A DNA stretch of 64,000 nucleotides from Alphaproteobacteria bacterium. Its GTDB lineage: Bacteria; Pseudomonadota; Alphaproteobacteria; Rhizobiales; Aestuariivirgaceae. The DNA is taken from NCBI GenBank assembly GCA_028868695.1, contig JAGWTZ010000008.1, forward strand, positions 1 to 64,000. The letters run 5' to 3'. Shown in pieces: positions 1-7,441 of the stretch (the first letter of the stretch is position 1; every line of letters starts with the position of its first letter). Below the pieces are notes generated by a model. That model worked only from the letters and a program-made list of their open reading frames with translations. It was not told the origin of the DNA and ran no database searches. Position numbers and translations under genes: made by a program.

Positions 1-1
1 C

Positions 2-181
2 GCCCACATGGACCAGGCGCTGATGCCGGAAGAAGCCGGGCTCATTGTTGCCGACCAGTGGGGGGCGGAGATTTTGAGGGCCGCCTCCGAGCATGCCCTG
101 CATGCCTCGCGGCGCAAGGCTTTGACCCAGAGCTTTGCCCGCACGGCCGCCTTGCGCCTGCAAGCGCTGTGGGAAGTCTGA
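2..181 (+). CDS. mmcB: MmcB family DNA repair protein, C-terminal part (cut by window start)
   Basis: The open frame enters from the left edge and ends at a TGA at 179-181, giving 59 residues. The segment with Glu-Ala-Gly-Leu-Ile-Val-Ala-Asp, then Gly-Ala-Glu-Ile-Leu and a C-terminal Ala-Arg/Lys-rich helix resembles the end of the MmcB (DUF1052) family, PD-(D/E)XK-like proteins linked to DNA repair and mutagenesis in alphaproteobacteria. That family link is recalled rather than searched, and only the tail is visible. The neighbouring LexA box fits a DNA-damage setting but lies downstream of this gene. Confidence 0.6.
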   Translation, partial: AHMDQALMPEEAGLIVADQWGAEILRAASEHALHASRRKALTQSFARTAALRLQALWEV

Positions 182-187
182 CAATTT

Positions 188-202
188 GTTCTTTAAATGT
201 TC
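188..202 (+). promoter_or_regulatory. LexA (SOS) box upstream of comM
   Basis: The sequence reads GTTC-TTTAAAT-GTTC, an exact match to GTTC-N7-GTTC, the direct-repeat LexA operator of alphaproteobacteria. It sits 53 bp before the comM start codon and 6 bp after the mmcB stop, so it most likely controls comM. Repressor binding is inferred. Confidence 0.7.
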
Positions 203-255
203 TTGACCTGCTGCAACCCAAGCGCTAGCGTCGCTCCGAGTGTGGGGAGCGCAAA

Positions 256-1788
256 ATGACAGCGCGGGTTGCAACAGTGGCATTTCAGGGGGTGGAGGCG
301 GTGCCTGTGGATGTGCAGGCACAGTTCCTCTCCGGACAGGTGAATTTCAATATCGTGGGGTTGGCAGACAAGGCCATTTCCGAAAGCCGCGAACGGGTGC
401 GCGCCGCTCTCCATGCCATTGGGCTGGGGCTGCCAGGCAAGCGTCTGGTGGTCAATCTCTCGCCTGCCGATCTTCCCAAGGAAGGCAGCCATTATGACCT
501 GCCGATCGCCCTTGCCGTGCTTTCGGCGCTGGGGGTGATCCCCCCGGATTTTCTCTCCCGCTATGTGGTGCTTGGTGAATTGGCGCTGGATGGCAGCCTG
601 CTTCCTGTGGCCGGGGCCTTGCCGGCCGCCATGGCCGCCCATGCCCAGGACATGGGTGTGATCTGCCCCAAGCTTTCAGGGCGCGAGGCAGCCTGGGCTG
701 GCGAAGCGCTGGACATTCTTGCGCCTGACAATCTGGTGCAGCTGATCAACCATGTGAAGGGCGCGCAGGTTCTCTCCCGGCCGAGCCCGCATTTGGCCAT
801 TCTGGAAGAGGCCCTGCCTGACCTCGGTGAAATCAAGGGACAGGAAGCGGCAAAGCGGGCCTTGGAAGTTGCGGCCGCGGGCGGCCATCACCTGTTGATG
901 GTGGGGCCGCCGGGGGCCGGCAAATCCATGCTGGCGCAGCGCCTGCCCTCGATCCTGCCGCCGCTTGATCCGCGCGAGATGCTGGATGTGTCGATGATCG
1001 CCTCGCTGGGAGGCGAGCTGAAAGACGGGCAGTTGACCAAGCGCCGCCCTTTCCGCAGCCCGCACCATTCAGCCTCGATGGCGGCGTTGGTGGGTGGCGG
1101 CCTCAAACCCAAGCCCGGCGAGATGGCGCTGGCCCATCATGGCGTGCTGTTTCTGGATGAGCTGCCGGAATTCCAGCCGCGGGTTCTCGAAGCCCTGCGC
1201 CAGCCGATGGAAACCGGCGAGGCGCTGGTGGCCCGCGCGAACTACCATGTGACCTACCCGGCCCGCTTTCAGCTGGTGGCGGCGATGAACCCTTGCAAGT
1301 GCGGTATGGCCGGGGAGCCGGGCCATACATGCCGGCAGGGCCCACGCTGTGCCGCGGATTACCAGGGCCGCATTTCCGGCCCGCTGCTCGACCGCATCGA
1401 CATCCAGCTCGAGCTTTCAGCAGTGCGGGCGATGGACCTCTCGCTTCCCGCCCCAAAGGAGAAAAGCGTTGATGTGGCCGCACGGGTGAGTGCGGCCCGG
1501 CAGCGGCAGGCTTCGCGCTTTCAGGCGCTGGGGCTTGCCCAGCTGCGCATCAATGCGGAGGCCGACGGTGACGTGCTTGAAGCCATCGCGCCACTGGATG
1601 CCGCGGGCCTTGCCCTGCTGCGGGACGCTGCCGAGGTGATGAATCTTTCGGCGCGCGGCTATCACCGGGTGTTGCGGGTGGCGCGCAGCATTGCCGACCT
1701 TGCCGGCAGTGATCAGGTGCTGCGCGTGCACCTGGCCGAGGCCCTGAGCTACAGGCAAAAGCCCGCCGCCCTGCGGCAGGCTGCGTGA
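256..1788 (+). CDS. comM: ComM/YifB-type Mg-chelatase-like AAA+ ATPase
   Basis: A 510-residue protein of the usual family length. An N-terminal Lon-protease-like fold (about residues 1-170) precedes a magnesium-chelatase-type AAA+ module with Walker A GPPGAGKS near residue 218 and a Walker B-like LFLDELPEF near residue 299, followed by the C-terminal Mg-chelatase domain. A cysteine cluster (NPCKCG...HTC...GPRC) lies near residues 345-367. ComM is a hexameric helicase promoting branch migration when homologous DNA is integrated during natural transformation. The ATG has a GGGGAG element upstream, and the LexA box suggests DNA-damage induction. Confidence 0.93.
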   Translation: MTARVATVAFQGVEAVPVDVQAQFLSGQVNFNIVGLADKAISESRERVRAALHAIGLGLPGKRLVVNLSPADLPKEGSHYDLPIALAVLSALGVIPPDFLSRYVVLGELALDGSLLPVAGALPAAMAAHAQDMGVICPKLSGREAAWAGEALDILAPDNLVQLINHVKGAQVLSRPSPHLAILEEALPDLGEIKGQEAAKRALEVAAAGGHHLLMVGPPGAGKSMLAQRLPSILPPLDPREMLDVSMIASLGGELKDGQLTKRRPFRSPHHSASMAALVGGGLKPKPGEMALAHHGVLFLDELPEFQPRVLEALRQPMETGEALVARANYHVTYPARFQLVAAMNPCKCGMAGEPGHTCRQGPRCAADYQGRISGPLLDRIDIQLELSAVRAMDLSLPAPKEKSVDVAARVSAARQRQASRFQALGLAQLRINAEADGDVLEAIAPLDAAGLALLRDAAEVMNLSARGYHRVLRVARSIADLAGSDQVLRVHLAEALSYRQKPAALRQAA

Positions 1789-1975
1789 ACTGGCCGGAGT
1801 TGCGGGAGGGCCGCCGCAAACCCTGCAAATTGCGCGGCCACATCACCCTGGCCCGGGCCCTACCCTGATTGCCTAAAATTTTATTCAATCCATTCAGCAG
1901 GTGTTCACCGCAATTGCAGGCGGCCAAATTTCTGCACCGGTTTGATACCAACTTGGCGCTAGTGATTGGCGCTGC

Positions 1976-3811
1976 ATGAAACGGAAAAGCCAGAAAACAG
2001 CCACTTCAACGCTTGGCGCGGGCGAGCAAAGCCTGACGCTCACGGCGCTTCTGTTTGCAAGCTCTGCTGCGCTGTTTGCCTTTGCCGCGGCGGCGGCGGC
2101 TATTCTGTCGAACGGCAACGCCTTGCCGACTTACATCCTGATCTGCGCTTCGATTTTCCTGCTGGCGATCATGTATCAATTCCTGCGCCGCCAGCAAAAC
2201 CAGCGCGAGCACCGGCTTCTGACAGCCATGGTTGCCGCAGAAGCGGCCCGCGCCCAGGCTGAGGCGGCATCGCGCGAGAAATCCCGCATGCTGGCCACCA
2301 TGAGCCACGAAATCCGCACACCCCTCAACGGGGTGATCGGCATGCTGGCCCTGCTGGGTGAAACCACGCTTTCGGCGGAGCAGCACAATTATGTTGCCAC
2401 GGCGCATGGTTCGGGCCGCACGCTGCTGTCGATCATTGATGAAATTCTCGACACGGCAAAGCTGGAAAGCAAAAGCCACCGCGGGCAGACAAAGCTTGAT
2501 CCCCGTGCGCTCATCGAAAGCGTCACCGAGCTTCTCTCGCCGCGTGCCCATGCCAAGGGCATTGAGATTTCGGCGCATGTCGCTTCATCCGTGCCAGCCG
2601 AATTGAAGCTTGACGAATTGCGGCTGCGGCAGATCCTGTTCAACCTGGCGGGCAATGCCATAAAATTCACCGAGAAGGGCGGCATCTCCATTGAGGCCGC
2701 CATGCCTGAGCCTGGGCGGCTGATGGTGCGGGTGCGTGACACCGGCATTGGCATGACGCCAGAGGAAAGCGGCAAAATCTTCGCTGAGTTCGTTCAGGCC
2801 AATGATTCAACACAGGGTAAGTTTGGCGGAACCGGGCTTGGCCTGGCCATCAGCCGCAAGCTGGTGGAGGCCATGGGTGGCAGCATCGGCGTTGAGTCCG
2901 AGCCCGGCAAGGGTTCACGTTTCACATTCCACATTCCCGTGGAAGGCACTCCGGCGGCGGCACCTGACAAGCAGCCGCTGGCCAACCGCAGCTATGCGCT
3001 TGCCATTCCGCATGGCTTTGCGCGCGACCACCTCGCCCAAACGCTGCGGGAGCTGGGCGCGGATGTGACATTCATTGATGATGACAAAACGCTGGCGGCG
3101 CAATTGGATGAAGCTGCCCCCTCTCGCCATTTCATTTGCTCGGCAGTCTTTGCACCAGTGCTGCGCGGCTGGCTGAAGAGGCAATCAGCTGCCCCAGCCT
3201 CGCATGCGGCAGTCTGGGTTCTGCTCAAGGCTGAAGAGCGCAAGGATCACGTGGACCTGCTGCAGGCGCCCTTTGCGGGCTACCTGCTCACGCCGTTGCG
3301 GCGCTGTTCATTGCTGAGCCAGCTTGCCGCGCATGACAGCAAGGCGCTGAAGCAGGCACGGCAGCTGCTCGGCAAGGCCAGCGCCAAGCGCAAAACCAAG
3401 GCCGGTGCCCGGCCGCGATCTTCTCTGCACATCCTTCTGGCCGAAGACAACATGGTGAATGCGCTGCTGGCGCGCACCATTCTTGAGCGGGCGGGGCACC
3501 GCGTGAGCCTTGTCAGTGACGGCCAATCGGCGCTGGCCACACTTCAATCCGGCACGGATTTTGACATGGCCTTGCTGGATGTGGAGATGCCCCGGCTTTC
3601 CGGCCTTGAGGTGGCGCGGGCCATCCGTGGCGCCGAGGATCTTGCGCATGTGCGCAACCTGCCGCTGCTGGCGCTCACCGCCAATGCTGGCGCGGAAGAC
3701 CTTCGCGAATGCGCTGCCGCCGGCATGAACGATCACCTCGCCAAACCGTTTGACCGGCTCGACCTGCAGGAGAAGATCCAAGGCCTGATCAAGGGCCGCA
3801 ACGCCGCCTGA
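1976..3811 (+). CDS. Membrane-anchored hybrid sensor histidine kinase
   Basis: A 611-residue protein with two predicted membrane helices (about 22-44 and 52-70) and almost no periplasmic loop. A short coiled linker leads to a HisKA domain with the phosphoacceptor in SHEIRTP (His111), then an HATPase domain with the N box (NLAGNAIKF), DTGIGM and GTGLGLAIS motifs. Residues 325-460 look like a degenerate receiver without an obvious phosphorylatable Asp. The C-terminal true receiver has Asp535 (LLDVEM) and Lys590 (AKPF). No response regulator or phosphotransfer protein is adjacent, so it is an orphan. The input signal is unknown; the absence of a sensory loop suggests membrane or internal sensing. 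Confidence 0.88.
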   Translation: MKRKSQKTATSTLGAGEQSLTLTALLFASSAALFAFAAAAAAILSNGNALPTYILICASIFLLAIMYQFLRRQQNQREHRLLTAMVAAEAARAQAEAASREKSRMLATMSHEIRTPLNGVIGMLALLGETTLSAEQHNYVATAHGSGRTLLSIIDEILDTAKLESKSHRGQTKLDPRALIESVTELLSPRAHAKGIEISAHVASSVPAELKLDELRLRQILFNLAGNAIKFTEKGGISIEAAMPEPGRLMVRVRDTGIGMTPEESGKIFAEFVQANDSTQGKFGGTGLGLAISRKLVEAMGGSIGVESEPGKGSRFTFHIPVEGTPAAAPDKQPLANRSYALAIPHGFARDHLAQTLRELGADVTFIDDDKTLAAQLDEAAPSRHFICSAVFAPVLRGWLKRQSAAPASHAAVWVLLKAEERKDHVDLLQAPFAGYLLTPLRRCSLLSQLAAHDSKALKQARQLLGKASAKRKTKAGARPRSSLHILLAEDNMVNALLARTILERAGHRVSLVSDGQSALATLQSGTDFDMALLDVEMPRLSGLEVARAIRGAEDLAHVRNLPLLALTANAGAEDLRECAAAGMNDHLAKPFDRLDLQEKIQGLIKGRNAA

Positions 3812-3827
3812 GGCCAGGGGCCTGCCG

Positions 3828-3845
3828 CCGTCATCACCGCGTCAT
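3828..3845 (+). promoter_or_regulatory. Candidate Pho box upstream of olsB
   Basis: CCGTCAT-CACC-GCGTCAT is two 7-bp repeats spaced 11 bp apart, the layout of a PhoB site (CTGTCAT-N4-CTGTCAT). It carries the same GTCAT core as the repeats before pstS in this window. It ends 56 bp before the olsB start. Each repeat deviates from consensus in the first two positions, so this is probable rather than certain. Confidence 0.5.
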
Positions 3846-3901
3846 TGTTGAAACCGATTTCACTTGCCTGTGGAAATGCGTGAGGCTTTAAGCGGCAGAC
3901 C

Positions 3902-4699
3902 ATGATCATCAGGCTCGCCCAGTCTCCTGCCGAAGTGCAGGTTGCGCAGCGCTTGCGCTATCATGTGTTCCATGAGGAATTCGGGGCAAGGCTGGCGGGC
4001 GATGAAGGCCTGGATGCCGACCGCTATGACGCCGTTGCCCAGCACCTGCTGGTGATTGAACCGGCAAACACCGATGAGGGCGCACCCGCTTTTCGCCTGC
4101 CGGACGGCAATCTGGTGGGGACCTACCGGCTCATCACCCGGGCTGGGGCCGATCAGGCCGGCGGCTTCTACAGCGCGCAGGAGTTTGACCTTGCACCCCT
4201 GCTGGTGCGGCACCCAGGCCTGCGCTTTCTTGAGCTTGGGCGGTCTTGCGTTTTGAAGCGGGCACGCGCCTCGGCGGTGGTGGAACTGCTGTGGCAAGGC
4301 ATTTGGGATTTTGTGCGTGCCCAGAAAATCGACGTGATGCTGGGTTGCGCCAGCTTCGAGGGCCTCGACATTGCGAGGCACAGCGAAGCGCTAGGATTTC
4401 TGGCGCGGCACCGCCCGGCCCCTGTGGAATGGCAGGTGCGGCCCAAGGCGGAGCGGCACCACCCCCTGCCCAATGTGGCTTCCCCTGGCGCAGAGGCCGA
4501 CAAGCGCCTGCTGCACAGCCTGCCGCCGTTGATCAAGGGCTATTTGCGGCTGGGCTGCTATTTCGGGGAAGGTTGCGTGCTGGACCCGGAATTCAACTCC
4601 ATCGATGTGCTGGTGGTCCTGCCCGTGGCGCAGATCAACCCGCGCTACTTCGCCCGCTTTGGGGCGCCTGCCACGGAAAAGGCCGCAGCCGCGAACTAG
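3902..4699 (+). CDS. olsB: L-ornithine N(alpha)-acyltransferase (OlsB-like GNAT)
   Basis: A 265-residue GNAT-fold acyltransferase of the family once annotated as hemolysin-like. Recognisable stretches are LRYHVFHEEFGA near residue 20, GNLVGTYRLI near 70, FLELGRSCV near 109 and a C-terminal KGYLRLGC segment. OlsB transfers a 3-hydroxyacyl group from acyl carrier protein to ornithine, giving the lyso-ornithine lipid that OlsA completes; no olsA is visible here. Ornithine lipids replace phospholipids under phosphate starvation in rhizobia, which agrees with the Pho-box-like repeat upstream. A broader acyl-ACP acyltransferase role cannot be excluded. Confidence 0.82.
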   Translation: MIIRLAQSPAEVQVAQRLRYHVFHEEFGARLAGDEGLDADRYDAVAQHLLVIEPANTDEGAPAFRLPDGNLVGTYRLITRAGADQAGGFYSAQEFDLAPLLVRHPGLRFLELGRSCVLKRARASAVVELLWQGIWDFVRAQKIDVMLGCASFEGLDIARHSEALGFLARHRPAPVEWQVRPKAERHHPLPNVASPGAEADKRLLHSLPPLIKGYLRLGCYFGEGCVLDPEFNSIDVLVVLPVAQINPRYFARFGAPATEKAAAAN

Positions 4700-4712
4700 C
4701 CAGCGGGCTTTG

Positions 4713-4740
4713 TTGCTGTCCGCCCTGCCCTTTGTTATGG
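4713..4740 (+). promoter_or_regulatory. Candidate sigma-70 promoter giving a leaderless mutS mRNA
   Basis: A -35-like TTGCTG (4713-4718) and a -10-like TTATGG (4735-4740) are separated by 16 bp. The A of the ATG at 4748 lies 8 bp after the -10, where transcription would start, and no Shine-Dalgarno sequence precedes it. Inference from spacing only. Confidence 0.35.
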
Positions 4741-4747
4741 GATGGGC

Positions 4748-7441
4748 ATGGACGCCCCCCGCCCGCCGCATGAGCCTGAGGCCGATAGCCCGGCAACGCC
4801 CATGATGGCGCAATATCTCGAGATCAAGAAGCAGCACCCCGATGCGCTGCTTCTTTACCGCATGGGCGATTTCTATGAGCTGTTCTTTGACGACGCCGAG
4901 AAGGCATCGGCAACGCTGGGCATCGCTCTGACCAAGCGCGGAAAGCACAAAGGCCTCGACATTCCGATGTGCGGCGTTCCGGTGCATGCCCTGGACCAGT
5001 ATCTGCAAAAGCTGATCCGCCATGGCCACCGCGCCGCCATTGCCGAACAGGTGGAAGACCCGGCAGAAGCGCGCAAGCGCGGCTCCAAATCTGTTGTGGC
5101 GCGGGACATTGTGCGGCTGATCACGCCGGGCACACTGACGGAAGACGCGCTGCTCGACTCCTTCGCCAGCAATTTCCTGGCCTGCCTCACCGGCGTTGCC
5201 GCAACCGGCGAATTGGCCCTGGCCTTTGCCGACATTTCAACGGGCGAGCTTGCCGTGATGGCCAGCGATGGGGGACGCCTCGTGGCGGATTTGGCCCGGC
5301 TTTCGCCCTCGGAAATCCTGGTCAATGAATCCCTGCTGGCGCAAGGAAGCCTGCAGCAGATGCTTGACGCTTGCGGCGCTGCCGTCACTCCGCTGAGCCC
5401 CAGCCGGTTTGACAGCACCGCGGCGGACCATGTTCTCAAGGCCCAGTTCGAGGTTGAGGCGCTGGAAGTGTTCGGCACCTTCAGGCGCCTTGATCTTGCG
5501 GCACTTGGTGCACTCATCGATTATGTGAAGATCACCTCGGTGGGCCATATGCCGCATTTGCGGCCGCCACGGCTGGAACGGCCGGAGGCGGGGCTGCTCA
5601 TCGATGCGGCCACGCGCGGCAATCTCGAACTGCAGCGCACGCTTGGTGGCGACAGGCAGGGGAGCCTGCTGGCGGCGATGGACCAGACGGTAACGGCGGC
5701 GGGTGCGCGGCTGCTGGCCGAGCATTTGTCCCGCCCCCTTGCGTTGCCGGGGCCGATCAATGCCAGGCTCAACGTGGTGCAACACTTCTTCGAAGACGAG
5801 GGCCTGACAGAGCAAGTGCGGCTGGCCTTGCGCGGCATCCCGGACCTGGAGCGCGCGCTGGCGCGCATGAGCAGCGGGCGTGGCGGGCCACGTGACCTTG
5901 CTGCCATTGCCAATGCCCTGTTTGCCGCCAGGGACTTGCAGAGCCTGCTGCGCGGGCAGAACGGGCTTGCGGGCGTGCCGGAAATTCTGGCCGATGTTCT
6001 TGACCAGCTTAATGCCGCGCCCCACGCGCTGGGGCAGGAGCTGCGCGGCGCCTTGGGCGAAGAGCTGCCGCTGCTGGCGCGGGATGGCGGCTTCATCGCC
6101 AAGGGCCATTCAGCCGAGCTTGATGAACACCGCCAATTGCGTGACGATACAAGACAGGTGATCGCCAACCTGCAGGCTTCCTATGCCGTGGCCACGGGTG
6201 TCAAAGCCCTCAAGATCAAGCACAACAACATTCTGGGCTATTTCATTGAGGTGACCGCCCAGCAAGCCGAAAGTCTAAAGGCGTCTCCTGCTGCACAGTC
6301 CTTCATTCACAGGCAAAGCATTGCCAGCGCGGTGCGCTTCACCACGGTGGAACTGGGTGAGCTTGAACAAAAGATCGCCGTGGCTGGCGCGCGCGCGCTG
6401 GCGCTCGAACTGGAGTTCTTCCGCCGCTTTGGCGAAGCGGTGATGGCAGAACGGCGCGCCCTTTCGGCGGCGGCAGCGGCGCTTGCGGCAGTGGACCTTC
6501 ATTCATCCCTCGCGGTGCTGGCGCGCAAGCAGCGTTATGTGAAGCCGGTGGTGGATGACGGCCTTGCCTTTGAAATCAAGGCCGGGCGCCATCCCGTCGT
6601 CGAACAAGTGTTGCGGGCCCAGGGTGAGCGCGCCTTCGCCCCCAATGACAGCGACCTCAACGCCGGGCACAAGCGGCTGTGGCTGCTCACCGGCCCCAAC
6701 ATGGCGGGCAAATCCACCTATCTGCGCCAGAATGCGCTGATCGCCATCATGGCGCAGATGGGCAGTTTCGTGCCGGCTGCGGCGGCCCATATTGGCGTCT
6801 TGGACCGGTTGTTCAGCCGCGTGGGCGCTGCCGATGACTTGGCGCGCGGACGCTCCACCTTCATGGTCGAGATGATTGAGACAGCCACCATCCTCAACCA
6901 GGCCACGCCGCGCTCCCTGGTGATCCTCGATGAAATCGGGCGGGGCACCGCCACCTATGACGGGCTTTCGATCGCCTGGGCCACGCTTGAGCAGCTGCAT
7001 GACGTCAACCAATGCCGGGCGCTGTTTGCGACGCACTATCACGAACTGACAGCTCTTGCCGCCAGCCTGAAGCAAATGCATTGCGCCACGATGAAAGTGC
7101 GCGAATGGAAGGGCGACATCGTGTTCCTCCATGAAATCGTCACTGGAACCGCAGAGCGCAGCTATGGCATCCAGGTGGCTAGGCTCGCTGGCCTGCCGCC
7201 CGCCGTCATTCACCGCGCCGGCGAAATTCTCAAGCGGCTGGAACAGGGCAAGGGGCAGAGCCGCATTCCAGATATTGCCGCCGAGCTGCCGCTGTTTGCC
7301 GCCGCACCCAAACCAAAGCCCGAAGAGAAGCCAGACAGACTGCGCCAGAAGCTGCAAGCCCTGCTGCCTGATGAAGTTTCCCCGCGCGAGGCCTTGAGCC
7401 TGCTCTATGATCTCAAACTCCTGGCAAAGGATCACTCATGA
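4748..7441 (+). CDS. mutS: DNA mismatch repair protein MutS
   Basis: About 897 residues, normal for alphaproteobacterial MutS. The N-terminal mismatch-reading motif (Phe-Tyr-Glu in GDFYELF) lies near residue 36. Connector, core and clamp domains follow, then the ATPase with Walker A GPNMAGKSTY near residue 648, Walker B LVILDEIGRGT and the signature region DGLSIAW, and a C-terminal dimerisation tail. It recognises mismatches and recruits MutL, which is not in the window. An ATG at 4742 is in frame; I prefer 4748 because of promoter spacing. The stop overlaps the glnD start (ATGA), suggesting translational coupling. Confidence 0.97.
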   Translation: MDAPRPPHEPEADSPATPMMAQYLEIKKQHPDALLLYRMGDFYELFFDDAEKASATLGIALTKRGKHKGLDIPMCGVPVHALDQYLQKLIRHGHRAAIAEQVEDPAEARKRGSKSVVARDIVRLITPGTLTEDALLDSFASNFLACLTGVAATGELALAFADISTGELAVMASDGGRLVADLARLSPSEILVNESLLAQGSLQQMLDACGAAVTPLSPSRFDSTAADHVLKAQFEVEALEVFGTFRRLDLAALGALIDYVKITSVGHMPHLRPPRLERPEAGLLIDAATRGNLELQRTLGGDRQGSLLAAMDQTVTAAGARLLAEHLSRPLALPGPINARLNVVQHFFEDEGLTEQVRLALRGIPDLERALARMSSGRGGPRDLAAIANALFAARDLQSLLRGQNGLAGVPEILADVLDQLNAAPHALGQELRGALGEELPLLARDGGFIAKGHSAELDEHRQLRDDTRQVIANLQASYAVATGVKALKIKHNNILGYFIEVTAQQAESLKASPAAQSFIHRQSIASAVRFTTVELGELEQKIAVAGARALALELEFFRRFGEAVMAERRALSAAAAALAAVDLHSSLAVLARKQRYVKPVVDDGLAFEIKAGRHPVVEQVLRAQGERAFAPNDSDLNAGHKRLWLLTGPNMAGKSTYLRQNALIAIMAQMGSFVPAAAAHIGVLDRLFSRVGAADDLARGRSTFMVEMIETATILNQATPRSLVILDEIGRGTATYDGLSIAWATLEQLHDVNQCRALFATHYHELTALAASLKQMHCATMKVREWKGDIVFLHEIVTGTAERSYGIQVARLAGLPPAVIHRAGEILKRLEQGKGQSRIPDIAAELPLFAAAPKPKPEEKPDRLRQKLQALLPDEVSPREALSLLYDLKLLAKDHS

